This document shows, one piece after another, positions 1 through 5,747 of a DNA stretch of 5,747 bases. The translations under genes were made by a program, and so were the position numbers. Source of the DNA: Gemmatimonadota bacterium (lineage in GTDB: Bacteria; Gemmatimonadota; Gemmatimonadetes; Longimicrobiales; Gaopeijiaceae). Below the pieces are notes generated by a model. It saw only the letters and a program-made list of their open reading frames with translations, had not been told where the DNA came from and ran no database searches. How positions within the stretch are numbered: position 1 is the first letter of the stretch; every line of letters starts with the position of its first letter. The DNA lies in contig JAHHMJ010000056.1 in assembly GCA_018678395.1 (NCBI GenBank), positions 1 through 5,747 on the forward strand, in the 5' to 3' direction.

Positions 1-25
1 CCCACCAGCGAGCCCGTCCAGCCAT
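1..25 (-). CDS. Possible start of a minus-strand gene leaving the window (partial)
   Basis: On the minus strand an ATG at 25-23 is preceded by GAGGTG (plus-strand 38-33), a good Shine-Dalgarno match with a 7-base spacer. The frame stays open to the window edge and gives only eight residues, MAGRARWW. The first 80 bases are also less GC-rich than what follows, which suits a gene start region. Nothing can be said about function from eight residues. If real, the gene is divergent from the decarboxylase-like gene and 26-490 would be the shared upstream region. The call rests on one ribosome binding site and is weak; chance is a fair alternative. Confidence 0.3.
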
Positions 26-490
26 AGTCAGTCACCTCAATGGGGAGATTCCAGCGAGAGCAGAGAAGACATATCGACCCCGCGCAGCCTTGGCCAGCAC
101 CGGCGGAGTCCGCGACCCCGGGATCGAGCGCCGCTCCGAGAACCCCAACGGGGAGTGGGCTCGTAGGGTGAGACACGACCCTCAGGCCGGGAGAACCCAT
201 GAGCCGCCGCGTCCACCCACTGCGAATCCCCGATCCGCCGTGCACGCCGAAGCCTCCGAAACCACCACCACCGCCCCAGCCTACAGGGCCCGGAGAAACG
301 CTCTGGCCGGACCCGAATCGGATCCTGCGCCGGAAGCCGAAACGGAGATGAAGCGCCGCGTCGGGAGGCCCCGGGCCCATCATCCGACCGAGCGATCGCT
401 TGCGGGCTCGACGCGCTTTCGGACAGATTGAGGATTCGGGGCCCGCATCGACCCCGTGACTCCCGTCGTCGACCTGCGGCCCGGACACTC
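26..490. other. Stretch without a supported gene
   Basis: No reading frame here looks coding. The plus-strand frame 90-431 opens with TTG, lacks a ribosome binding site, is rich in Arg, Pro and Thr, and uses AGA and AGG codons unlike the genes downstream. The minus-strand frame 37-543 is Arg-rich and runs into the decarboxylase-like gene. I see no tRNA, no convincing sigma-70 promoter and no repeat array. GC-rich palindromic bits occur, such as the one near 368-377, but none is followed by a T tract. The stretch may be an intergenic region holding promoters for the flanking genes. Confidence 0.5.
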
Positions 491-1147
491 GTGAGCAAGT
501 CGTACTTTTCCACCGGGGTGAGCGCTCTCTTCGAGATGGCCACCTCGGATGCCGAGCGGATTCTCCCCGCCCACCTCCAGCCGATCGAGGTGCGGCCTCA
601 GCGGAGCATCCTGAGCGTCACGGCGTTCCATTTCCGTGAGAGCGAGGTGGGGCCGTACGCGGAGTTGCTCCTCTCGGTCGTGGTGCCGCCGATCGTCGGG
701 AGCTGGGAACGCCATCCCAAGGCCGGGTTCTATCCGTTTCTCGCCGCGACGAGCAGCGAGGCGAGCCGTCGGCATCTCCACAGCACCCTGCGCATCCCGA
801 CCCACCCCGACGACATCGATGCCCAGTTCGTCGAGCGGCTCGACCGGATCCGGGTTCGCATTCGTTCGGGTGGCGCACCGGTCGTCGACGTGACCGTCAC
901 GCAACACGAGTGGCATCCGACGACCCACCTGCTGCAGTCGCACATGATCGACGGCGAGCGGCGCCTCAAGGCAGACGTGCAGATCAGCGGTCACTACACC
1001 ATGCACGAGCAGGAACGGGGTCGGCTCGAGTTGCATCCACATCCGATGACGGCGGCCCTCTCGCTGGACGATGTGGCGCACTACCCGTTCCGGGAGCACT
1101 GGCTCAAAGAGGGGTTCGAGCTGTTCCACCCGGTCGAGACGCTCTGA
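491..1147 (+). CDS. Acetoacetate decarboxylase-like fold protein, probably without the catalytic lysine
   Basis: Predicted soluble protein of 218 residues; no signal peptide or membrane segment is visible. The N-terminal half resembles the acetoacetate decarboxylase superfamily: a Leu-Pro-x-x-Leu-x-Pro segment near residues 25-31, a strand, then GPYAELLLSVVVPP (54-67), where the family has a Gly-x-Tyr-x-Glu loop and a barrel strand. A C-terminal LFHPVETL segment also looks family-like. Known members decarboxylate beta-keto acids through a Schiff-base lysine in a Tyr-Pro-Lys-Lys type motif; the equivalent stretch here, RIPTHPDDI (101-109), has no lysine. The activity is therefore unknown, and a binding or non-decarboxylase role is possible. 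The start is uncertain: GTG 491 keeps a family-like N-terminus, while TTG 428 adds an Arg-rich tail and ATG 536 shortens it. None has a clear ribosome binding site. The stop directly abuts the riboswitch. Confidence 0.7.
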   Translation: MSKSYFSTGVSALFEMATSDAERILPAHLQPIEVRPQRSILSVTAFHFRESEVGPYAELLLSVVVPPIVGSWERHPKAGFYPFLAATSSEASRRHLHSTLRIPTHPDDIDAQFVERLDRIRVRIRSGGAPVVDVTVTQHEWHPTTHLLQSHMIDGERRLKADVQISGHYTMHEQERGRLELHPHPMTAALSLDDVAHYPFREHWLKEGFELFHPVETL

Positions 1148-1255
1148 CGCCACCGGTCGCGTCGAGCGGTCCCCTGATTCGCGGCTGACGCGCAACCCGT
1201 CGCGCGGCCCACCGTATCCGTAAAGTCCCGCGTGACCTGCCGATACTCGGTGGCG
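1148..1255 (+). promoter_or_regulatory. Compact cobalamin (B12) riboswitch aptamer
   Basis: Two conserved cobalamin-riboswitch segments are seen in the right order: the core GCTGACGCGCAACCCGT (1184-1200), close to the Cys-type CTGaCGCGCAACgGT core of high-GC members, and AGTCCCGCGTGACCTGCC (1224-1241), a match to the 3' B12 box ending ACCTGCC. The element is closed by seven Watson-Crick pairs, 1148-1154 with 1249-1255, and inside it GGTC (1155-1158) pairs with GACC (1234-1237), as the family's GGT/ACC helix does. A short GCG/CGC stem (1166-1168 with 1180-1182) stands where the core arm should be. At about 108 bases it is shorter than most, so peripheral arms are missing, and the GGGAA segment of classic members is not evident. 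Ligand-bound RNA usually turns the downstream gene off. It begins at the base after the upstream stop codon and ends 58 bases before the receptor ATG. Confidence 0.68.
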
Positions 1256-1278
1256 ACCCCCGAAGTCCCCCGGATTCC

Positions 1279-1301
1279 CAGCGCTCCCCGCCCGGGCGCT
1301 G
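1279..1301 (+). promoter_or_regulatory. Hairpin in the receptor leader, possible expression platform
   Basis: Bases 1279-1286 pair with 1294-1301: six Watson-Crick pairs, one G-T wobble and a final C-G, around a 7-base C-rich loop. It lies between the riboswitch and the receptor ATG at 1314. No T tract follows, so it is not an intrinsic terminator. It could work at the level of translation initiation, since no other Shine-Dalgarno-like sequence is seen before the ATG and the GGG at 1294-1296 is inside the 3' arm, though 17 bases away is far for a normal site. In GC-rich DNA a stem of this size can also arise by chance. Confidence 0.35.
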
Positions 1302-1313
1302 ACCCACACCATC

Positions 1314-3413
1314 ATGCGCACACTTCCTCGCACGACCGTGTTGTTCGCGGCCGTCTTCGGCCTCGCCTTCACCCCCCCCCTCGAAGCCCAGGCTACGGAA
1401 AGCCACGAGGCACGGGGAGACACGATCGAGGTGTACGAGCTCGACCCGATCACCGTGATCGGACGGGTCGACGACCTCGTGAGCCGTGTCTCGACCGCCT
1501 CCGTGGGCTACGTCGGCTTCGCGGATCTGGCCCGGCGCCCCCTCACGCGAGAGGGCGAGCTTCTCGAGACGATCCCCGGGATGATCCTCACCCAGCACAG
1601 CGGGAGCGGGAAGTCGAACCAGATGTTCGTCCGCGGCTTCAACCTCGACCACGGCACGGACTTCGCGACGCGGCTCGAAGGGATGCCCGTCAACATCCCG
1701 ACCCACGCGCACGGACAGGGCTACACCGACCTGAACTTCATCATCCCGGAGTTCGTCGACTACGTGGAATACGCCCTCGGGCCCTACTACGCCGACATCG
1801 GGGATTTCGGAAGTGCAGGCGGTGCGCACATCCGTCTGCGGCGCTCCTTCGAGCGGCCGCTGTTCATCGCCGGCTTCGGCGAGAACGGTCATCGCCGTAT
1901 CGTCGCCGGCGGCGACGTCGACGTCGGCCGCTCCGGTTCGCTGGTCGCGGGGGCCGAAGTTCGCCGCTACGACGGCCCGTGGGAGGTTCCGGAGGACGTC
2001 GGGAAGGTCGCGGGCATGCTTCGGTACACGCACGAGGGGCAGACCAGCCGCTTCTCGCTGCTCGGCATGGCATACGACAACGATTGGCGGTCGACCGACC
2101 AGATCCCGCTTCGGGCCGTCGAGTCCGGTCTCATCGGGCGGTACGGCCAGATCGACGAAACGCTCGGGGGGACATCGTCGCGATACTCGCTTGCGGCGAT
2201 CTGGAATCGCACCGGGCAGCGCTCCAGCCAGAAGATCGAGGCCTACGGGATTCGGTACGCGCTCGATCTCTACTCGAACTTCACCTACGGACTGGACGAC
2301 CCACAGGGTGGCGACCAGTTCCGGCAGGAGGACGACGGGCGAACCACGTTGGGTCTGACGGCGGCCCACCGGCAGAGCATCGACCACTGGGGCGACTCGC
2401 AGGTATGGACCATCGGGGCGGAGTTCCGCCTCGATGACGCCGGCGTCACGCTGTCGCGCACGGCGGAGCGGGTCCCGCTGGGGATCGTGCGGTCCGACCA
2501 GGTCCGTCAGGCGAGCGGGGGTCTCTTCACCGAACTCGTCACGAACTGGTCGGATCGCTTCTCGACGACGCTCGGGATCCGGGGCGACGTCTATCGCTTC
2601 GACGTCGACAGCGATTTGCCCGCGAACACGGGAGAGGCCGACGACGTCCTCCTGAGCCCGAAGCTCTCGCTCTCCTACCGCCCGAGCTACGGCACCGAGT
2701 TGTACCTGTCCGGGGGCTACGGCTTCCACAGCAACGATGCCCGAGGCACGGTGACCACCATCGACCCCGCATCGGGTGACGCGGTGGACCCGGTGGATCC
2801 GCTGGTCCGGTCGCGGGGCGCCGAGATCGGACTTCGAGCTTCCCCCCTCGGCGGTCTCCGGTCGACGGTGACCCTCTGGATGGTCGACGTCGACTCCGAG
2901 CTCGTCTTCATCGGCGACGCCGGAGGTACCGAGGCGAGCGACGCCAGCCGACGTGTCGGCCTGACGCTCGCCAACTTCTGGCGCCTCGACGAGTCGTGGA
3001 GCGCCGACGTAGACCTCTCGGTGACGCGCGCACGCTTCCTCGACGTGCCGGCCGACGTGGATCGGATCCCCGGTGCGCTCGAGAACGTCCTGGCCGCCGG
3101 CCTCAGCCACGAGCCCGTCGGCGACGGCGTGTTCGGGGCGTTGCGCCTGCGGCGCTTCGGCTCGTATCCGCTCATCGAAGACGACTCTCGCCGCGCTCGA
3201 GCGAACACGCTCGCCAATCTCCAGGTCGGCTACCGGCTCGGTGAGGCGCGGCTGACGCTGGCGCTCTTCAACCTCTTCGACGAAGAGCACTCCGACATCC
3301 AGTACTTCTACGCTTCGCGGCTCCCGGGTGAACCGGCCGGCGGCGTCGAGGATTTCCACTTCCATCCGGCTGAGCCCCGCGCACTCCGCGTTCAGCTCAG
3401 CTGGGGGTTCTGA
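1314..3413 (+). CDS. TonB-dependent outer-membrane receptor, candidate corrinoid transporter
   Basis: Protein of 699 residues, normal for the family. Residues 1-27 form a signal peptide (Arg 2 and 6, hydrophobic 8-19, cleavage likely after LEAQA). A TonB-box-like segment, IEVYELDPITVIG (38-50), precedes the plug domain (about 55-175), which holds ETIPGM, KSNQMFVRGFNLDHGTDF and HAHGQGYTDLNFIIPE (131-146). The rest is a 22-strand-type barrel rich in alternating aromatic and polar residues, ending LRVQLSWGF with the terminal Phe used for outer-membrane assembly. Such receptors import chelates using TonB energy. The B12 riboswitch ahead of it points to cobalamin or another corrinoid (BtuB-like). 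The His motifs in the plug (131, 133), the barrel (472) and near the C-terminus (FHFHP, 682 and 684) leave a metal ligand open. A run of nine C at 1372-1380 lies in the signal-peptide codons. The stop overlaps the proC start. Confidence 0.93.
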   Translation: MRTLPRTTVLFAAVFGLAFTPPLEAQATESHEARGDTIEVYELDPITVIGRVDDLVSRVSTASVGYVGFADLARRPLTREGELLETIPGMILTQHSGSGKSNQMFVRGFNLDHGTDFATRLEGMPVNIPTHAHGQGYTDLNFIIPEFVDYVEYALGPYYADIGDFGSAGGAHIRLRRSFERPLFIAGFGENGHRRIVAGGDVDVGRSGSLVAGAEVRRYDGPWEVPEDVGKVAGMLRYTHEGQTSRFSLLGMAYDNDWRSTDQIPLRAVESGLIGRYGQIDETLGGTSSRYSLAAIWNRTGQRSSQKIEAYGIRYALDLYSNFTYGLDDPQGGDQFRQEDDGRTTLGLTAAHRQSIDHWGDSQVWTIGAEFRLDDAGVTLSRTAERVPLGIVRSDQVRQASGGLFTELVTNWSDRFSTTLGIRGDVYRFDVDSDLPANTGEADDVLLSPKLSLSYRPSYGTELYLSGGYGFHSNDARGTVTTIDPASGDAVDPVDPLVRSRGAEIGLRASPLGGLRSTVTLWMVDVDSELVFIGDAGGTEASDASRRVGLTLANFWRLDESWSADVDLSVTRARFLDVPADVDRIPGALENVLAAGLSHEPVGDGVFGALRLRRFGSYPLIEDDSRRARANTLANLQVGYRLGEARLTLALFNLFDEEHSDIQYFYASRLPGEPAGGVEDFHFHPAEPRALRVQLSWGF

Positions 3414-4303
3414 TGGACGTCGGAACGGTCGCCGTACTGGGAGCGGGCACGCTCGGGGCCGCGCTCGCCCGCGGCTGGGTGCGGGCCGGGCTCGTTCGGC
3501 CCGGCGCCTTGCACCTCACCCGCAGGCACACCGAGGATCTCGCGCCGCTCGCGGTCGAGGGCTTTTCGACAGGTACCGACAACGTCGAGGCGGTCCGCCG
3601 GGCGGACGTCGTGGTCGTCGCCGTGCGGCCGGCGCAGGCCCCGCCCCTGCTCGCAAGTCTGCGCCCGACGCTCGACCCGACGCGGCACATCGTGGTTTCG
3701 ATTGCCGCGGGGCTCACTCTCGACCACCTTCGGGATCTCGTCGGCCCGACCATCCCGGTGGTTCGCGCCATGCCCAATACCGCGATCGAAACGGGTGACT
3801 CGATGACCTGCATCTCCGTGGACGAGAGCAGCCGCCGCGCTCTTCCCGTGGCCGAGGCGCTGTTCGATGCCGTGGGCCGGACTCGCGTCATCGACGAAGA
3901 ACTCATGCTCGCCGCTACGGCGCTGTGCGGCTGCGGCATCGCCTTCTTCCTGCGCACGATCCGCGGAGCGGCTCAGGGCGGCACGCAGATCGGCTTCTCG
4001 CCGGACGACGCCCTGGAGATGGCCGCGCAAACGGCGCTCGGCGCCGCCCGACTCGCCCTGCAGGAAGGAGCCCACCCGGAGAGGGAGATCGATCGTGTCA
4101 CCACGCCCGAGGGGTGCACCATCGCCGGACTGAACGAGCTGGAACACCAGGGATTCACCTCTGCGCTCATCCGGGCCATGCTCACCTCCAGCCGCCGAGC
4201 GCGCGAGATGTCGGACGAAGCGGGGGGCGCCCCGACAGGGGTGTCGCCCGGCGCCGTCGACTTCTACGCGGCCAAGCTCGCCCGCGACGAACGCGCGGTC
4301 TAG
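3413..4303 (+). CDS. proC: Pyrroline-5-carboxylate reductase
   Basis: Cytosolic enzyme that reduces 1-pyrroline-5-carboxylate to proline with NAD(P)H, the last step of proline synthesis. The 296 residues are slightly longer than the usual 260-280. The Rossmann N-terminus shows VLGAGTLGAALARG (8-21), N57, a VVAVRP strand end (68-73), and RAMPNT (118-123). The helical dimer domain carries the segment DRVTTPEGCTIAGL (227-240), whose T236 matches the conserved active-site Thr in the family's PGGTT-type motif. The motif normally SGSGPA reads CGCGIA (172-177), so two Ser and a Pro are replaced; a variant of this kind exists in some ProC subgroups as I recall, but I cannot check it. The ATG shares one base with the receptor's TGA (TGATG), with a G-rich GGGGG tract (3403-3407) just before it, so translational coupling is likely. 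Regulation would follow the riboswitch if there is no internal promoter. Confidence 0.92.
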   Translation: MDVGTVAVLGAGTLGAALARGWVRAGLVRPGALHLTRRHTEDLAPLAVEGFSTGTDNVEAVRRADVVVVAVRPAQAPPLLASLRPTLDPTRHIVVSIAAGLTLDHLRDLVGPTIPVVRAMPNTAIETGDSMTCISVDESSRRALPVAEALFDAVGRTRVIDEELMLAATALCGCGIAFFLRTIRGAAQGGTQIGFSPDDALEMAAQTALGAARLALQEGAHPEREIDRVTTPEGCTIAGLNELEHQGFTSALIRAMLTSSRRAREMSDEAGGAPTGVSPGAVDFYAAKLARDERAV

Positions 4304-4310
4304 AGAACGT

Positions 4311-5747
4311 ATGCGGATCTTCCGGCCGCTCGAGGCCGTCCTCGTGCCGACCCTCGCAGTGCTCGTCGTCTGGGCGTTCGCCCAGCTCTCGGACCCCTAC
4401 GGACTGTCTCTTCCCCTGACGCTGGGTGCGGGAGTCCTGTGTGCCGGAGGGCTCCTCACGGCATGGTGGAGGGAGCGCACCGCCGAGGCATCGCAGGATG
4501 TCCGGGGCCCGGATGTGCCACGCGTCTTTCCCATCGAGATCTCGTCACGCGTCGCCACGATCGCGATGGCCGCCCTCCTCGTGATCGCCGTTGCCCTGCG
4601 CTTCTACGGGATTCTGGATCGCCCGGCGTGGGAAGACGAGATGTGGACGCTGCGCAACTTCTACACGGCCGACATCGGAGAACTGCTGCACGTCGCATTC
4701 GACGACTACTGGCCGCCGCTTCACTACCTGATCCTGAACACCGTCGCGCGCGTGGCCGACACCAGCCTGATCTGGCTCCGCACGCCGTCGGCGCTCTTCG
4801 GTTGTGCCACGGTCGTCGCGATGTACTGGCTGGGCCGGGACCTGTTCGGGCGCCGCATCGCCGGGGTACTCGCCGCGATGCTGGTCGCCGGTATGACCGC
4901 CCACGTCCTCTACTCGCAGGAAGCTCGCGTCTACTCGATGCACCTCTTCCTGGCGGTCCTGTCGGCGGGCTACTTCTACCGGTCCTTCCACGAGAAGCGC
5001 ATCTCGCCGGCCTTCCTGATCACGACGACGCTGCTGACCTACAGCCATTCCTTCGCGTCGTGGTACTTCATCGCGGGCCAATGCGTCTACGTGGCGGTGG
5101 CCTGGCTGATCTGGCGCGACGGCGAGCAGTTCAAGAAGGGCTTCCTGTCGCAGCTCGCCGTATTGCTGCTGTGGATGCCCCTCGTGGGTGCCTTCGCCTA
5201 CTCCCGGCTTGCACGAGACATCGTGGTACCGACGTACTGGGCCACGGGACCCGAAGACCCCATGGGCCTGTTCGACGTCGTCGAGCTCTACCAGTCTCTG
5301 GCCGTACGGTCCTGGGCCGGAGCCGCCTTCCTGGCCCTCTTCTTCGCCCTCGCGCTCGTGCCGCTGTTGCCGTGGTGGCGAGACCGCGCGCCGTCCGCCT
5401 CTCGCGATGGGAGCGACGCCCCGGCCCGGGATCCCGGACCCTCGTACGTCCACGCGATCACCTTCCTGCTGTGCTGGATCACGGTTCCCGTCGCCTTCAG
5501 CTACGTGGTGTCGATGGCGACCACCCTGGACACCTTCGGGGTTGGGGCGAGCCGGTACCACCTGACCGTGCTGCCCGCTCTGTGCCTGCTCGCGGTGGCG
5601 GGGATCGCGGTCGTGCGCTCCCGGACCGCGCTGGTCGCGGTCACCCTGCTTCTCGTCCTGCTCCCCGCCTCGCAGCTGAAGCGGCACTACCGGGACTTCG
5701 CCCTCGACCGCCCCGACGTTCAGGGCGCGGTCGAGCTCGTGCGAACG
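4311..5747 (+). CDS. GT39-like GT-C fold membrane glycosyltransferase (3' truncated by window end)
   Basis: The frame is open from ATG 4311 to the last base, giving 479 codons without a stop. Many hydrophobic helices are visible, such as 9-26, 34-53 and 82-98, so this is a polytopic inner-membrane protein. Typical of the ArnT/protein-mannosyltransferase-like GT39 group are an acidic first-loop motif, WEDEMWT (107-113), where a catalytic Asp or Glu would sit facing the periplasm; DDYWPPLHY (131-139); SQEARVYSM (202-210); and SRYHLTVLP (414-422) before late helices. Members move a sugar from a polyprenyl-phosphate carrier to lipid or protein; donor and acceptor cannot be told here. RPDVQGAVELVR at the end looks like the start of the C-terminal extracytoplasmic part, so perhaps 50-150 residues are missing. 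It starts seven bases after the proC stop, with only a weak GAGA before it, and so probably belongs to the same transcript. Confidence 0.82.
   Translation, partial: MRIFRPLEAVLVPTLAVLVVWAFAQLSDPYGLSLPLTLGAGVLCAGGLLTAWWRERTAEASQDVRGPDVPRVFPIEISSRVATIAMAALLVIAVALRFYGILDRPAWEDEMWTLRNFYTADIGELLHVAFDDYWPPLHYLILNTVARVADTSLIWLRTPSALFGCATVVAMYWLGRDLFGRRIAGVLAAMLVAGMTAHVLYSQEARVYSMHLFLAVLSAGYFYRSFHEKRISPAFLITTTLLTYSHSFASWYFIAGQCVYVAVAWLIWRDGEQFKKGFLSQLAVLLLWMPLVGAFAYSRLARDIVVPTYWATGPEDPMGLFDVVELYQSLAVRSWAGAAFLALFFALALVPLLPWWRDRAPSASRDGSDAPARDPGPSYVHAITFLLCWITVPVAFSYVVSMATTLDTFGVGASRYHLTVLPALCLLAVAGIAVVRSRTALVAVTLLLVLLPASQLKRHYRDFALDRPDVQGAVELVRT

Noticed and set aside
399..428. TTGCGG and CAGATT with 18 bases between, as a sigma-70 promoter for the decarboxylase-like gene
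   Set aside because: Both hexamers match poorly and such pairs are frequent by chance.
90..431. Plus-strand open frame of 113 codons whose TGA overlaps a TTG at 428
   Set aside because: It has a TTG start without a ribosome binding site, an Arg/Pro/Thr-rich disordered composition, and AGA/AGG codons unlike the neighbouring genes. An inner ATG at 348 (27 codons) is no better supported.
1279..1301. Hairpin as an intrinsic terminator
   Set aside because: No T-rich tract follows the stem; the next bases are GACCCACACC.
380..1453. Minus-strand open frame of 357 codons
   Set aside because: It spans the decarboxylase-like gene, the riboswitch and the receptor start, with low-complexity Arg-rich sequence; it is best explained as an antisense shadow.
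2784..2802. Short repeat GGTGGACCC/GGTGGATCC in the receptor
   Set aside because: It only encodes Val-Asp-Pro twice in a surface-loop-like region; it is too short to be a meaningful repeat.
1104..3365. Long minus-strand open frame (753 codons) opposite the receptor
   Set aside because: It mirrors the GC-rich codons of the receptor gene, is rich in Arg, Glu, Val and Pro without family motifs, and covers a gene whose signal peptide, plug and C-terminus are all recognisable.
4545..5687. Minus-strand open frame of 380 codons opposite the glycosyltransferase
   Set aside because: It is composed mostly of Arg, Gly, Gln, Glu and His with no recognisable domain, and the plus strand carries clear GT-C motifs and membrane helices.

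Overview
GC-rich DNA from a Gram-negative bacterium: the window encodes an outer-membrane TonB-dependent receptor with a signal peptide and a C-terminal aromatic residue. Shine-Dalgarno sites are weak or absent before most genes. Together with an atypical ProC motif this would suit Gemmatimonadota or a similar environmental phylum, but that placement is an inference and is weak.

Layout. Positions 1-25 may hold the first codons of a minus-strand gene leaving the window, preceded by a good ribosome binding site. Positions 26-490 hold no gene I can support. Positions 491-1147 (+) encode a protein that resembles the acetoacetate decarboxylase fold but seems to lack the catalytic lysine. Directly after its stop codon, 1148-1255 folds as a compact RNA with the conserved core and 3' box of a cobalamin riboswitch, followed by a hairpin at 1279-1301. 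Next come a TonB-dependent receptor (1314-3413), a pyrroline-5-carboxylate reductase (proC, 3413-4303) overlapping it by one base, and, seven bases later, the first 479 codons of a GT39-like polytopic membrane glycosyltransferase that is cut by the window end (4311-5747).

How the parts fit. The receptor, proC and the glycosyltransferase are packed like one transcription unit. The riboswitch sits at its head, so B12 would be expected to repress the receptor and perhaps the genes behind it. The simplest reading is a corrinoid uptake receptor of BtuB type. However, the receptor has several His motifs, so a metal or another chelate remains possible. A link between proC or the glycosyltransferase and cobalamin is not obvious and may reflect only read-through.

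The most interesting items are the compact riboswitch abutting a stop codon, the B12-headed operon that includes proC, a C9 tract in the receptor's signal-peptide codons, the Cys-Gly-Cys-Gly-Ile motif in ProC, and the lysine-less decarboxylase-like protein.
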